35,591 nucleotides of DNA, taken from CAZUVM01 sp964623885. GTDB taxonomy: Bacteria > Verrucomicrobiota > Verrucomicrobiia > Limisphaerales > UBA8199. Location: assembly GCA_964623885.1 (NCBI GenBank), contig CAZUVM010000168.1:1-35591 (forward strand). Direction: 5' to 3'. Below are positions 22,824-29,450 of this stretch, in pieces (the stretch's first letter is position 1; each line of letters begins with the position of its first letter). Under the pieces are notes generated by a model. That model saw only the letters and a program-made list of their open reading frames with translations. It searched no databases and was not told where the DNA came from. The translations under genes and the position numbers were made by a program.

Positions 22824-24785
22824 TCACTCCGGCACGAACGTAATGGCGCGCAGGTTTATCGCTTGCCAATGGGCAGGGTCTTTCGCGCGAACTCGGACTG
22901 TAAGGTTGCCAGGGTTTTCGATGGCCACATTGCCGAGATTCACCGCCGCAAAGTCGTCCCAACTACCGGTCTTTGCGGCGATGCCACTCAGCGTTTGGTT
23001 TCCAACCGCGAGCACAAAATCAACATCGCCGTGGACCGAAGCGCAGGCAGTCTGGACGTGGTATTTGCCTGAGGCGGGGAAATGGACGGTCCAGGCCACG
23101 GAGTCATCACCGCTGTCCCAATAGCCGAAGTTGGGCTGGCCGCCTTTCTGCTCGACCTGAATTCTCCCGGTAACGTCGGCGCCATCAGGTGAGAGCGTGA
23201 TCTTGCCTGTGGCATCCGGCGTGATCACTGCCGCTGTCGTGGTATAAGAGACATTAGTCAGACCTGAGCCGGTAATCTTGAGCGCGGCGGTGTATTCCGA
23301 GATTTTCTGCTCCGGCAGCGTGACGGTCAATCCGTCGGCCGTTTGTTCCCAATCGAGCTTGCCTTTATAACCCAGCAGCGAGATTTGCCGGATGTGGTTG
23401 ACAGCCGAGCCAGCGGGTTTGGCAAGCGAGCGGATGGTGATTTTTCGATCTTCCGGCCAGCCGAGCGTGAACGCATACAACGTGCCTCCCTTGGTGGTAA
23501 ACCGGATTTCACGCGCATTGTATTTATAATCCTCGCCGAAGCTGCCGCCTTTAACCTTCACTGCGCTTTCGCCGTAGACCAGCCAGGGCCGCGTCCCGAA
23601 AATGGCTTCGCTGTGGATCGCATTCCATTGGGCAAGCTGCTCGAGCATTTGTTCGACTTCGGGATCGAGCGAGCCGTCTGGGCGCTGGACGATATTCAGC
23701 AGCAGGTTTCCATTCTTACTCACGTTATCAACCAGCATATCAATCACCCAACTTACCGGGCGGAACTTCCAGTTCCGATCGTAGAACCAGTCGCCGATAG
23801 AAGTGTCGGTCTGCCACGGATACGGGTCGATGCGCGGCATGATGCCGCGTTCAAGGTCCTCGACCCAACGGCCGTCGGATTTCTGTTTGCAATTATACAC
23901 TACCTGCACGTGACCGTGGTGGCGGGCGGCATTGTCATTGTAGAGATGAGCGATAAGACTGTAACCAACTTCATTGCCAAAGGGCACGCCGCCATCCGAA
24001 TAGAGCAGGTCGGGATGATAGTTATCCACCAGTTCCTTGATCTCGTTGAACCATTGCTGCTGCCACCGAGGATTCTTTGAGTACCATCCGCGATCGTCCG
24101 GGTCGGCGGGGAAGTGGTAGAGATCCCAATAATTGGAATTCGCTCCATCATAAGGCACGCCGGCTTTCGGGCCGATTTTGTCGGCCCTATGGCTGGCCTG
24201 GAACCAGGTAAAGCTGGCACCCAGGTGCTCAGAAACGCCGAACTTAACCCCATATTTTTGTGCCGCCTTCTGCCATTCGCCAACCACGTCGCGATGCGGT
24301 CCCATGTTGACTGCGTTCCAGCGGTGCAGTTTGGAATTCCAAAGAAAGAAATCGTCGTGATGCGACCCCATGCTGACGAAATATTTCGCACCGGCCTTTT
24401 TGTAGAGTTGCATTAAGCGGTCGGGATCCCATTTCTCCGCTTTCCACAACGGAATGATGTCCTTGTAGCCGAATTCGGAAGGATGGCCGTAGTGTTCAAG
24501 GTGGTACTTGTAATGTTTGTTACCCGGTTCATACATGCCCCGGGCGTACCAGTCGCCGTCCATGGGCACAGCCTGCGGCCCCCAATGGGCCCAGATCCCA
24601 AACTTCGCGTCGCGGAACCAATCGGGGTATTGATACTGCTTGAGCGATTCAGGCGTCGGTTGGAACGGCCCTGCCATTATGGGCAGGTTAAGTTTGGCAC
24701 CGTCATTTTCCGTTGCCGCAGTCGCACCCAGCGCACCTGCGAGGCAGATAAGAGCGATCCGTAAGAGATGTTTGGAGGCGTTCAT
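22824..24785 (-). CDS. Secreted GH29 alpha-L-fucosidase
   Basis: This gene encodes a 653-residue exoglycosidase that removes terminal alpha-L-fucose. The start at 24785 gives a signal peptide (MNASKHLLRIALICLAGALG, then ATAA). The longer open frame upstream (to 25019) would bury it and crosses a palindrome. The GH29 domain begins PDWFRDAKFGIWAHWGPQ and has the conserved YFVSMGSHHDDFFLW, then HPDLLYSDGG, in which D264 is the expected nucleophile. A beta-rich C-terminal part (about 500-653, ending LTVRVRAKDPAHWQAINLRAI) resembles a carbohydrate-binding domain. It is followed on the same strand, after 201 bp, by the pectinesterase. Fucose decorates some pectins (rhamnogalacturonan II, xyloglucan) and algal fucans, so the pair suits plant or algal cell-wall breakdown. 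Confidence 0.95.
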   Translation of the reverse strand: MNASKHLLRIALICLAGALGATAATENDGAKLNLPIMAGPFQPTPESLKQYQYPDWFRDAKFGIWAHWGPQAVPMDGDWYARGMYEPGNKHYKYHLEHYGHPSEFGYKDIIPLWKAEKWDPDRLMQLYKKAGAKYFVSMGSHHDDFFLWNSKLHRWNAVNMGPHRDVVGEWQKAAQKYGVKFGVSEHLGASFTWFQASHRADKIGPKAGVPYDGANSNYWDLYHFPADPDDRGWYSKNPRWQQQWFNEIKELVDNYHPDLLYSDGGVPFGNEVGYSLIAHLYNDNAARHHGHVQVVYNCKQKSDGRWVEDLERGIMPRIDPYPWQTDTSIGDWFYDRNWKFRPVSWVIDMLVDNVSKNGNLLLNIVQRPDGSLDPEVEQMLEQLAQWNAIHSEAIFGTRPWLVYGESAVKVKGGSFGEDYKYNAREIRFTTKGGTLYAFTLGWPEDRKITIRSLAKPAGSAVNHIRQISLLGYKGKLDWEQTADGLTVTLPEQKISEYTAALKITGSGLTNVSYTTTAAVITPDATGKITLSPDGADVTGRIQVEQKGGQPNFGYWDSGDDSVAWTVHFPASGKYHVQTACASVHGDVDFVLAVGNQTLSGIAAKTGSWDDFAAVNLGNVAIENPGNLTVRVRAKDPAHWQAINLRAITFVPE

Positions 24786-24840
24786 GACACGTTGATGTAA
24801 GCGCAAATAAACCCTTGCGATCAATACCGCAGGTTTCACG

Positions 24841-24871
24841 AGAGCCCTGCATACCCGGTATGCGGGGCTCT
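24841..24871. promoter_or_regulatory. 31-bp near-perfect palindrome upstream of the fucosidase
   Basis: The two arms are AGAGCCC-T-GCATACC and GGTATGC-G-GGGCTCT around a single C, with one T/G mismatch. It lies 55 bp upstream of the fucosidase start in the 272-bp gap to the divergent membrane-protein gene. It could be a repressor operator for the fucosidase or a stable hairpin in its leader. It lacks a T-run on either strand, so a terminator is less likely. Confidence 0.55.
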
Positions 24872-25033
24872 GTCGAGCTATCTCAAGCAACAGCTTCAGG
24901 GAAAACTCATCGAGCATCGTTCTTATATCAACGAGCACGGCCAGGACCTGCCCGAAGTCCGTGATTGGCAATGGCAACCGAATGCAAACTATTCGCCACG
25001 AGGGAAGCCCAAAAAACACACTTGACGAGAGTC

Positions 25034-25050
25034 ACTTTGCATAGCAAAGT
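25034..25050. promoter_or_regulatory. Operator 1: ACTTTGCATAGCAAAGT palindrome
   Basis: A perfect 17-bp dyad (ACTTTGC-ATA-GCAAAGT) ends 7 bp before the ATG of the membrane-protein gene. It overlaps where a ribosome site would be. It is almost identical to the site before ispH at 26029. The nearest regulator gene, second in this operon, is the likely binder. Confidence 0.7.
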
Positions 25051-25057
25051 AATTGTC

Positions 25058-25684
25058 ATGGAATCGAATTGGGCGGCCGAGCATCTGCAGGTGATTCGGA
25101 CCCTGATGGAACGCTCGGCGGTGTATCGCCGGGCGCTGGCGCCCATCATGACGTACAGCGGCGTGCTGGGGGTGGCCGGTGGAATTGTCGGTTGGCTTTG
25201 CCACATCGAATCGGTCGCCGGGTTCGTCGGCTACTGGGCCGGCGTGGCCTTCCTTGCGTTGGCGGGCTCGTTCCTTTTGGTGCGTCGCCAGGCGTTGAAA
25301 GAATCGGAACCATTCTGGTCGCCGCCGACGCGCCGCGTGGCGCAGGCGTTGCTGCCGCCGTTATTTGCGGGCTCGATCACAGGCCTACTGGCATTGGTTT
25401 GCCCGGACTGGGACTTCCTGCAGCCGTGGGCGTTGCCGGCGTTTTGGATCGTGCTCTACGGATGCGCCCTAACCGCGGCGGGCTTCTTCATGCATCGCGG
25501 CATCAAGCTGCTGGGCTGGCTTTTTATTATTTCCGGTTGCGCCTTGATGGCCACACGCTGTCATACCCCCACGGCGCTGTCGCTGGCGAACGGTCACCAG
25601 ATTATGGGTGTGTTTTTTGGTGGACTGCACCTGGCGTACGGCATCTATCTCTACTTCACCGAGCAGCGCAGGAATGAAACGTGA
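25058..25684 (+). CDS. Conserved membrane protein paired with a winged-helix regulator
   Basis: This gene encodes a 208-residue integral membrane protein from the ATG at 25058. The 31 extra codons upstream would cross the operator palindrome. It begins with a short cytoplasmic helix (SNWAAEHLQVIRTLMERSAVYRRAL). About six membrane segments follow: MTYSGVLGVAGGIVGWLC, FVGYWAGVAFLALAGSFLLV, VAQALLPPLFAGSITGLLAL, ALPAFWIVLYGCALTAAGFF, LLGWLFIISGCALM and IMGVFFGGLHLAYGIYLYF. No transport or catalytic motif is recognised. The regulator gene follows with a GTGA overlap, so the two are made together. Such pairing often means the membrane protein senses or controls the regulator, which is inference. 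Confidence 0.8.
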   Translation: MESNWAAEHLQVIRTLMERSAVYRRALAPIMTYSGVLGVAGGIVGWLCHIESVAGFVGYWAGVAFLALAGSFLLVRRQALKESEPFWSPPTRRVAQALLPPLFAGSITGLLALVCPDWDFLQPWALPAFWIVLYGCALTAAGFFMHRGIKLLGWLFIISGCALMATRCHTPTALSLANGHQIMGVFFGGLHLAYGIYLYFTEQRRNET

Positions 25685-25989
25685 ACCCGGGACCATTTCT
25701 CCAGCTCGATCGCGTCATCCACGAGAAAGGGCGGCTGGCTATCATGTCGATGCTGGCGGCCTCGCCCGAGCTGTCGTTTACCGAGTTGCGCGACGGGCTG
25801 AACATGACGGACGGGAATCTCACCACACACATACGCACGCTGCAGGAAGCGGGGTATGTCTCGATCACCAAATCCTTCCACAACAACCGGCCACTGACGA
25901 CTTGCGCGTTGACGAGCGCGGGGAAGAAAGCGTTTACGGGCTACATCAACCTGCTGGAGCAAATCGTCCAGCAAACCAAACCTAAGTGA
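25681..25989 (+). CDS. Winged-helix transcriptional regulator (HTH_34/MarR-like)
   Basis: This gene encodes a 102-residue single-domain DNA-binding protein. It starts at GTG 25681, the GTGA overlapping the upstream stop. The pattern is LDRVIHEKGRLAIMSMLAA (helix 1), LSFTELRDGLNMTDGNLTTHIRTLQEAGYV (helix-turn-helix, about 32-60), then the wing ITKSFHNNRPLTTCALTSAG and a C-terminal helix. This fits the HTH_34 group, which has no ligand domain. It is probably an autorepressor acting at the palindromes at 25034 and 26029; the 17-bp dyad would suit a homodimer. The signal may come from the coupled membrane protein. Confidence 0.88.
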   Translation: MNPGPFLQLDRVIHEKGRLAIMSMLAASPELSFTELRDGLNMTDGNLTTHIRTLQEAGYVSITKSFHNNRPLTTCALTSAGKKAFTGYINLLEQIVQQTKPK

Positions 25990-26028
25990 AAAATATTTTG
26001 AACGGTCTCAGGCGAGTCTCCGTCATAT

Positions 26029-26045
26029 ACTTTGCGTTACAAAGT
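26029..26045. promoter_or_regulatory. Operator 2: ACTTTG-N5-CAAAGT palindrome before ispH
   Basis: This 17-bp dyad (ACTTTGCGTTACAAAGT) has the same length and arms as the site at 25034. It ends 5 bp before the ispH ATG and 40 bp after the regulator stop. The matching geometry at two start codons 1 kb apart points to one regulon. Confidence 0.7.
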
Positions 26046-26050
26046 TAGAA

Positions 26051-26953
26051 ATGAGAGTTATTCGAGCAGAACATCTGGGGATGTGCTTCGGTGTGCGCGA
26101 CGCAATCGCGTTGGCGCTCGAGCAATCCGAAACCGAGCCACTGACGATTTTGGGCGATCTGGTGCACAACGATACCGTGCTGGGTGAATTGCGGGCGCGC
26201 GGCATCAATATCGTGCAGCAGGCCGATGCAGCCAGCACCCGCACCGTGATGATCACCGCGCATGGCGCGTCGGAAAAGGCGATGCGCCGGGTGCGGGATC
26301 GCGGCCTGGCAGTAATGGAAGCCACCTGCCCGCTGGTGCACGTGGCCCACCGCGCGGTGGCGCGGCTGGCGCGCGAAGGCTTTCATCCGGTCCTGATCGG
26401 CAAACACGACCATGTCGAGGTGCGCGGTATGACAGAGGACTTGGACGATTTTGACGTGGTGCTTACCGAAGCCGATGTGTTCGAATTACGGGAGCACGCG
26501 CGTATCGGCGTTGCGGCGCAAACCACCCAACCGATCGATCGCGTCCATCACCTGGTCGACCTGATTCGGCAGCGGTTCCCGAAATCCGAGGTGCGGTTTG
26601 TGGACACGGTGTGCCACCCGACGAAACAGCGGCAAAGTTCGGCACTGGCGCTGGCGCATCAATCGGATGTCGTGGTGGTTATCGGCGGAGCGCACAGTAA
26701 CAACACGCGTGAATTGGTGAAAACCTGCGCGGGAGTTTGCCGGCAAGTGCATCACGTGCAGACGGCGGCGGATTTGCAAGCAGAATGGTTTGAGGGGGCG
26801 CAAACCGTCGGGATCACGGCTGGCACATCCACGCCGGACAATGTGATTGCGGAGGTGGAGCAGTGGTTGTTGCGTCTCGCTGCGAATTCTCCAGGCAGTG
26901 CCGCAGCATCGACACAATCTTTGCCGGTCGCACACGAATTGAAGGCGGCGTGA
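26051..26953 (+). CDS. ispH: 4-hydroxy-3-methylbut-2-enyl diphosphate reductase
   Basis: IspH (LytB) makes IPP and DMAPP from HMBPP in the last step of the MEP isoprenoid pathway, using a [4Fe-4S] cluster. The protein has 300 residues. The three cluster cysteines are C12 (GMCFGV), C93 (ATCPLV) and C188 (DTVCHPTKQRQ). Substrate residues H39 (LVHN), H71 (AHGAS), H121 and E123 (HVEVRG), QTTQ near 157-160 and HSNNTREL are present. Some positions differ from the commonest form (HVEVRG rather than HPEV-G, QTTQP rather than QTTLS), so a diverged paralogue is possible. The last 25 residues are an unconserved tail. It is separated from the regulator by 61 bp with the shared operator, so it has its own controlled start. 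Confidence 0.93.
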   Translation: MRVIRAEHLGMCFGVRDAIALALEQSETEPLTILGDLVHNDTVLGELRARGINIVQQADAASTRTVMITAHGASEKAMRRVRDRGLAVMEATCPLVHVAHRAVARLAREGFHPVLIGKHDHVEVRGMTEDLDDFDVVLTEADVFELREHARIGVAAQTTQPIDRVHHLVDLIRQRFPKSEVRFVDTVCHPTKQRQSSALALAHQSDVVVVIGGAHSNNTRELVKTCAGVCRQVHHVQTAADLQAEWFEGAQTVGITAGTSTPDNVIAEVEQWLLRLAANSPGSAAASTQSLPVAHELKAA

Positions 26954-26983
26954 TCTCTTCAAGTTCTATGAACGACTGGAAAC

Positions 26984-27050
26984 GCGGGCATCCTTGCCGG
27001 CGCCTATCTGCCTGGGGGGCCTCTCGCCGGCAGGATGCCGGCGCTCCCAG
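26984..27050. repeat. Twin-hairpin GCCGGCATCC repeat element
   Basis: Two hairpins face each other as an inverted pair. The left is GCGGGCA-TCC-TTGCCGGC; the right is GCCGGCA-GGA-TGCCGGC (27026-27042), a perfect 7-bp stem. It has the same plan (TCC on one arm, GGA on the other) as the element at 1577-1703, and it fills the gap between ispH and the small membrane protein. Confidence 0.75.
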
Positions 27051-27071
27051 GAGAAAACGTCGAAACTTATT

Positions 27072-27299
27072 ATGAAACGAACATGGTTTAAACGTTGTGG
27101 TTGGGTTTATATGCCGGTGTCGGTGCCTGGCGGCGTCCTGGTCCTGGTGGCGCTGGGTATGGCCTTACAGGTTTTTGTCGCCATCGACCGGCATTCGCAT
27201 TCCGTGAGCGATACCGCCTACGGCGTGTTCCCCTATTTTGCGTGCATTTTCCTGCTGCTGAATTGGGTCGGTTCCAACACCTGTGACGCTAAACCATAA
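27072..27299 (+). CDS. Small two-span membrane protein
   Basis: This gene encodes a 75-residue protein, started at the ATG at 27072 because the longer frame (from 26994) reads through the repeat. It has two membrane segments, about 13-38 (VYMPVSVPGGVLVLVALGMALQ...) and 53-68 (FPYFACIFLLLNWVG). A basic N-terminus (MKRTWFKRC) suggests it faces the cytoplasm. No family is recognised. The next gene starts with a GTG 17 bp before its end, so they are translationally linked. Confidence 0.65.
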   Translation: MKRTWFKRCGWVYMPVSVPGGVLVLVALGMALQVFVAIDRHSHSVSDTAYGVFPYFACIFLLLNWVGSNTCDAKP

Positions 27300-28020
27300 C
27301 CAACGCCACGCCTGGTGGACGGTCGTGCTCTTTGCCGCGGCGATGGCTTGGGTTGAGTCGGCAGTGGTTTACGACTTGCGCACGATGGTGGACCGCATTG
27401 AGCCGTATCAACCGAATCCGCTGCCGGTGATTGGCGGGCTAGGTCCAGTCGAGCTCGTGCGCGAATTGGCCACTTTGATCATGCTGCTGGCGGTGGGCAC
27501 ACTCGCCGGTCGCAACTGGCAAGAAAGGCTGGCGTATACCGCGATCTCATTTGGTGTCTGGGACATTTTCTATTATGTGTTTTTGCGCGTCATCTTTGGC
27601 TGGCCACATTCGTTGCTGGACTGGGACATCCTGTTTCTCGTGCCGTTGCCGTGGTGGGGACCCGTCCTGGCGCCGGTGCTCATATCGCTGCTGATGATCT
27701 GCTGGGGGACATTGACTGCTGAATACGGTCAACGGACCAAGCGAACTGACTCAACAATTGCCGCGGCGTGCTGCTGGTCCTTGTGTTTTCTGGGAATGGG
27801 TTTTGCCCTCTACACCTTCATGGTTGATAGCTTGCGCGTGGCAAAAGGCGGTACTGAGGCGGTACGGCACGTATTGCCGGTCCAATTTCAGTGGCCATTG
27901 TTCCTGCTCGGGCTGGTGCTTATGTCGGCGCCCATAGTTGATTCATTGCGTCGAATCAGCATGCGGCCGGTCACGATACGGTGTTCGAGAAAAAGTGCGG
28001 GATACCCGCAGATCACGTGA
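27283..28020 (+). CDS. Conserved multi-span membrane protein of unknown function
   Basis: This gene encodes a 245-residue protein from a GTG at 27283, overlapping the previous gene by 17 bp. About six membrane segments are visible: WWTVVLFAAAMAWVESAVV, VRELATLIMLLAVGTLAG, YTAISFGVWDIFYYVFLRVI, LLDWDILFLVPLPWWGPVLAPVLISLLMI, AACCWSLCFLGMGFALYTF and WPLFLLGLVLMSAPIV. The WDIFYYVFLR and DILFLVPLPWWGP stretches look strongly conserved by composition (paired aromatics and charged residues inside membrane helices), as in an enzyme or sensor. I do not recognise the family. The GTG start is the only codon that keeps the first hydrophobic helix intact. It could belong to the ispH regulon by position. 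Confidence 0.75.
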   Translation: MTLNHNQRHAWWTVVLFAAAMAWVESAVVYDLRTMVDRIEPYQPNPLPVIGGLGPVELVRELATLIMLLAVGTLAGRNWQERLAYTAISFGVWDIFYYVFLRVIFGWPHSLLDWDILFLVPLPWWGPVLAPVLISLLMICWGTLTAEYGQRTKRTDSTIAAACCWSLCFLGMGFALYTFMVDSLRVAKGGTEAVRHVLPVQFQWPLFLLGLVLMSAPIVDSLRRISMRPVTIRCSRKSAGYPQIT

Positions 28021-28106
28021 ACAGATGCTTGGAACATGATGATCCAGGACCGAGCGCGATCGGTGCCTTGGGTCACAGCGCTCGCCGGGCCTGCGTCCAT
28101 GCCGCT

Positions 28107-28125
28107 GCGAGCGGGGACCGCTCGC
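28107..28125. repeat. GCGAGCGG-GGA-CCGCTCGC hairpin element
   Basis: A perfect 8-bp stem encloses a GGA loop, inside a GC-rich stretch (about 28076-28140). That stretch also contains CTGCGTCCATGCCGCTG, another TCC-loop-like hairpin. It belongs with the twin-hairpin elements elsewhere in the window. It lies in the 229-bp gap before the DUF1361 gene, whose remaining bases are AT-rich (about 28200-28249) and may hold its promoter. Confidence 0.65.
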
Positions 28126-28249
28126 GCTCCGCTCTAAGGCCATCGGTTGGGCACGCGGGTTGCTCTCCTGTGCAGGGCTGCTCCGAAGCTGACTCCGTTG
28201 AGCAATACAGTATATTAAAGGTCTAATTGAGACATTGGATTGAATTGAT

Positions 28250-28954
28250 ATGAGATTGCTGAGACTAGCGTTCAGGCGGGAGACGGCAGTGCCGATGCTC
28301 GCGCTGTTGTTTGCGTCAATTGTTTGCGTCGTGCTGGTTGCAGCGCGCATTATTTGGACCGGCCGGATGGTTTACGGGTTCCTGGTCTGGAACCTGTTCC
28401 TGGCCTGGCTGCCGCTTGCGTTCGCGCTGCTGGCGTGTGATGAGTACCGAGGCGAATCCCGGCCCAACTGGCGTTTTCGCGGACTGGCGGCGGCCTGGTT
28501 GCTGTTTTTTCCCAATGCCCCTTACATTTGTACCGATTTGATCCATCTCACGTCGCGGTTTTACGGTCATTTTTGGGTCGACCTTATGTTGATCCTCTGT
28601 TGTGCGCTAACCGGACTGATATTGGGCTTTGTTTCACTGTATCTCATGCAAGCTGTCGTGATGCGCGCCCTGGGCCGAGCCGCCAGTTGGCTGTTTATCG
28701 CCGGCGTGGCTGCGTTGAGCGGTTTTGGGATTTACCTTGGCCGATTCCTGCGATTCAACAGTTGGGATGTGCTGTACAAGCCGTTGGAGCTTTATCGTGG
28801 AATTGGCCAGTGGGCTGCCGATCCTTTTAACCATCCGACTTCTTATGCCTTCCCTGCCCTGTTTGCCACGTTCCTGTTCATCACCTACCTGATGCTGTAT
28901 GCGCTGACGCACTTGCAGGAGGTGAAACCGATGAACGTGGCGAAAGCGGCGTAA
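28250..28954 (+). CDS. DUF1361 membrane protein
   Basis: This gene encodes a 234-residue integral membrane protein with about six helices. DUF1361 hallmarks are present: YGFLVWNLFLAWLPLAFALL (about 42-61), WLLFFPNAPYICTDLIHL (about 84-101), then FWVDLMLILCCALTGLILGF and SGFGIYLGRFLRFNSWDVL. The function of the family is unknown. It follows the previous membrane gene on the same strand after 229 bp and probably has its own promoter. No transport motif is visible. Confidence 0.88.
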   Translation: MRLLRLAFRRETAVPMLALLFASIVCVVLVAARIIWTGRMVYGFLVWNLFLAWLPLAFALLACDEYRGESRPNWRFRGLAAAWLLFFPNAPYICTDLIHLTSRFYGHFWVDLMLILCCALTGLILGFVSLYLMQAVVMRALGRAASWLFIAGVAALSGFGIYLGRFLRFNSWDVLYKPLELYRGIGQWAADPFNHPTSYAFPALFATFLFITYLMLYALTHLQEVKPMNVAKAA

Positions 28955-29007
28955 ACTTTCGTCAATCCTCACGCAGAGGCGCAACGGGCGCAAAGGCGGT
29001 TAAGAGG

Positions 29008-29023
29008 TAACCCAAAGGGGTTA
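29008..29023. terminator. Candidate bidirectional hairpin between convergent genes
   Basis: TAACCC-AAAG-GGGTTA forms a perfect 6-bp stem with a 4-base loop, 54 bp after the DUF1361 stop and 26 bp from the stop of the convergent gene. There is no T-run, so this is a weak call. The preceding CACGCAGAGGCGCAACGGGCGCAAAGGCGG stretch (about 28970-28998) looks like yet another short dispersed repeat. Confidence 0.35.
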
Positions 29024-29048
29024 ATGAGCTAACTGAGGAAAAAGGGCG

Positions 29049-29360
29049 TCAGGAGTGGGAAATCGCATTCAGATTTATTTGGGGCTGTAGCTCAGAGGAA
29101 ATGCCTGCTTTCTTGAGCTGGTCGATGATTTCAGCAATCACGGGGAGGGCTTTTTCCTCGTTCAGAAAGAAACTCGTGCCTTTATCAACGCAAGTGACTT
29201 CAACCGATCGCTGCAGAGTGAAGTCCGGCCCGCTCCGTTGATAACGAACACGATAGGTCGGGTCTCCGAACGCTTTGCGATACACGAGTGATTCGTTGGT
29301 TTTGTCGTCAATAATCCAGCCGCCATTTTGCAGTTCGAGCGTGCTGTTCAGCAAATTCAT
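29049..29360 (-). CDS. Small hypothetical protein
   Basis: This gene encodes a 103-residue soluble protein with no signal or membrane segment. It is rich in short strands (TLELQNGGWIIDD, ESLVYRK, YRVRYQR, FTLQRSVEVTCVD). It ends with a helix (PVIAEIIDQLKKAG), a beta-sheet-plus-helix layout. No family is recognised. It lies 90 bp downstream of rseP on the same strand and has coding-like composition. It may be the last gene of the rseP transcript. Confidence 0.55.
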   Translation of the reverse strand: MNLLNSTLELQNGGWIIDDKTNESLVYRKAFGDPTYRVRYQRSGPDFTLQRSVEVTCVDKGTSFFLNEEKALPVIAEIIDQLKKAGISSELQPQINLNAISHS

Positions 29361-29450
29361 AATAGTTTTCGTCTGATACCGGTTGTGGAGTCAACAAATC
29401 ACAAACTCCATCCAGCAGACAATACGGTGAACACCCCAATGTTTTGGAAA

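Noticed and set aside
24786..25019. 78-codon N-terminal extension of the fucosidase
   Set aside because: It would bury a clear signal peptide and runs through the 31-bp palindrome.
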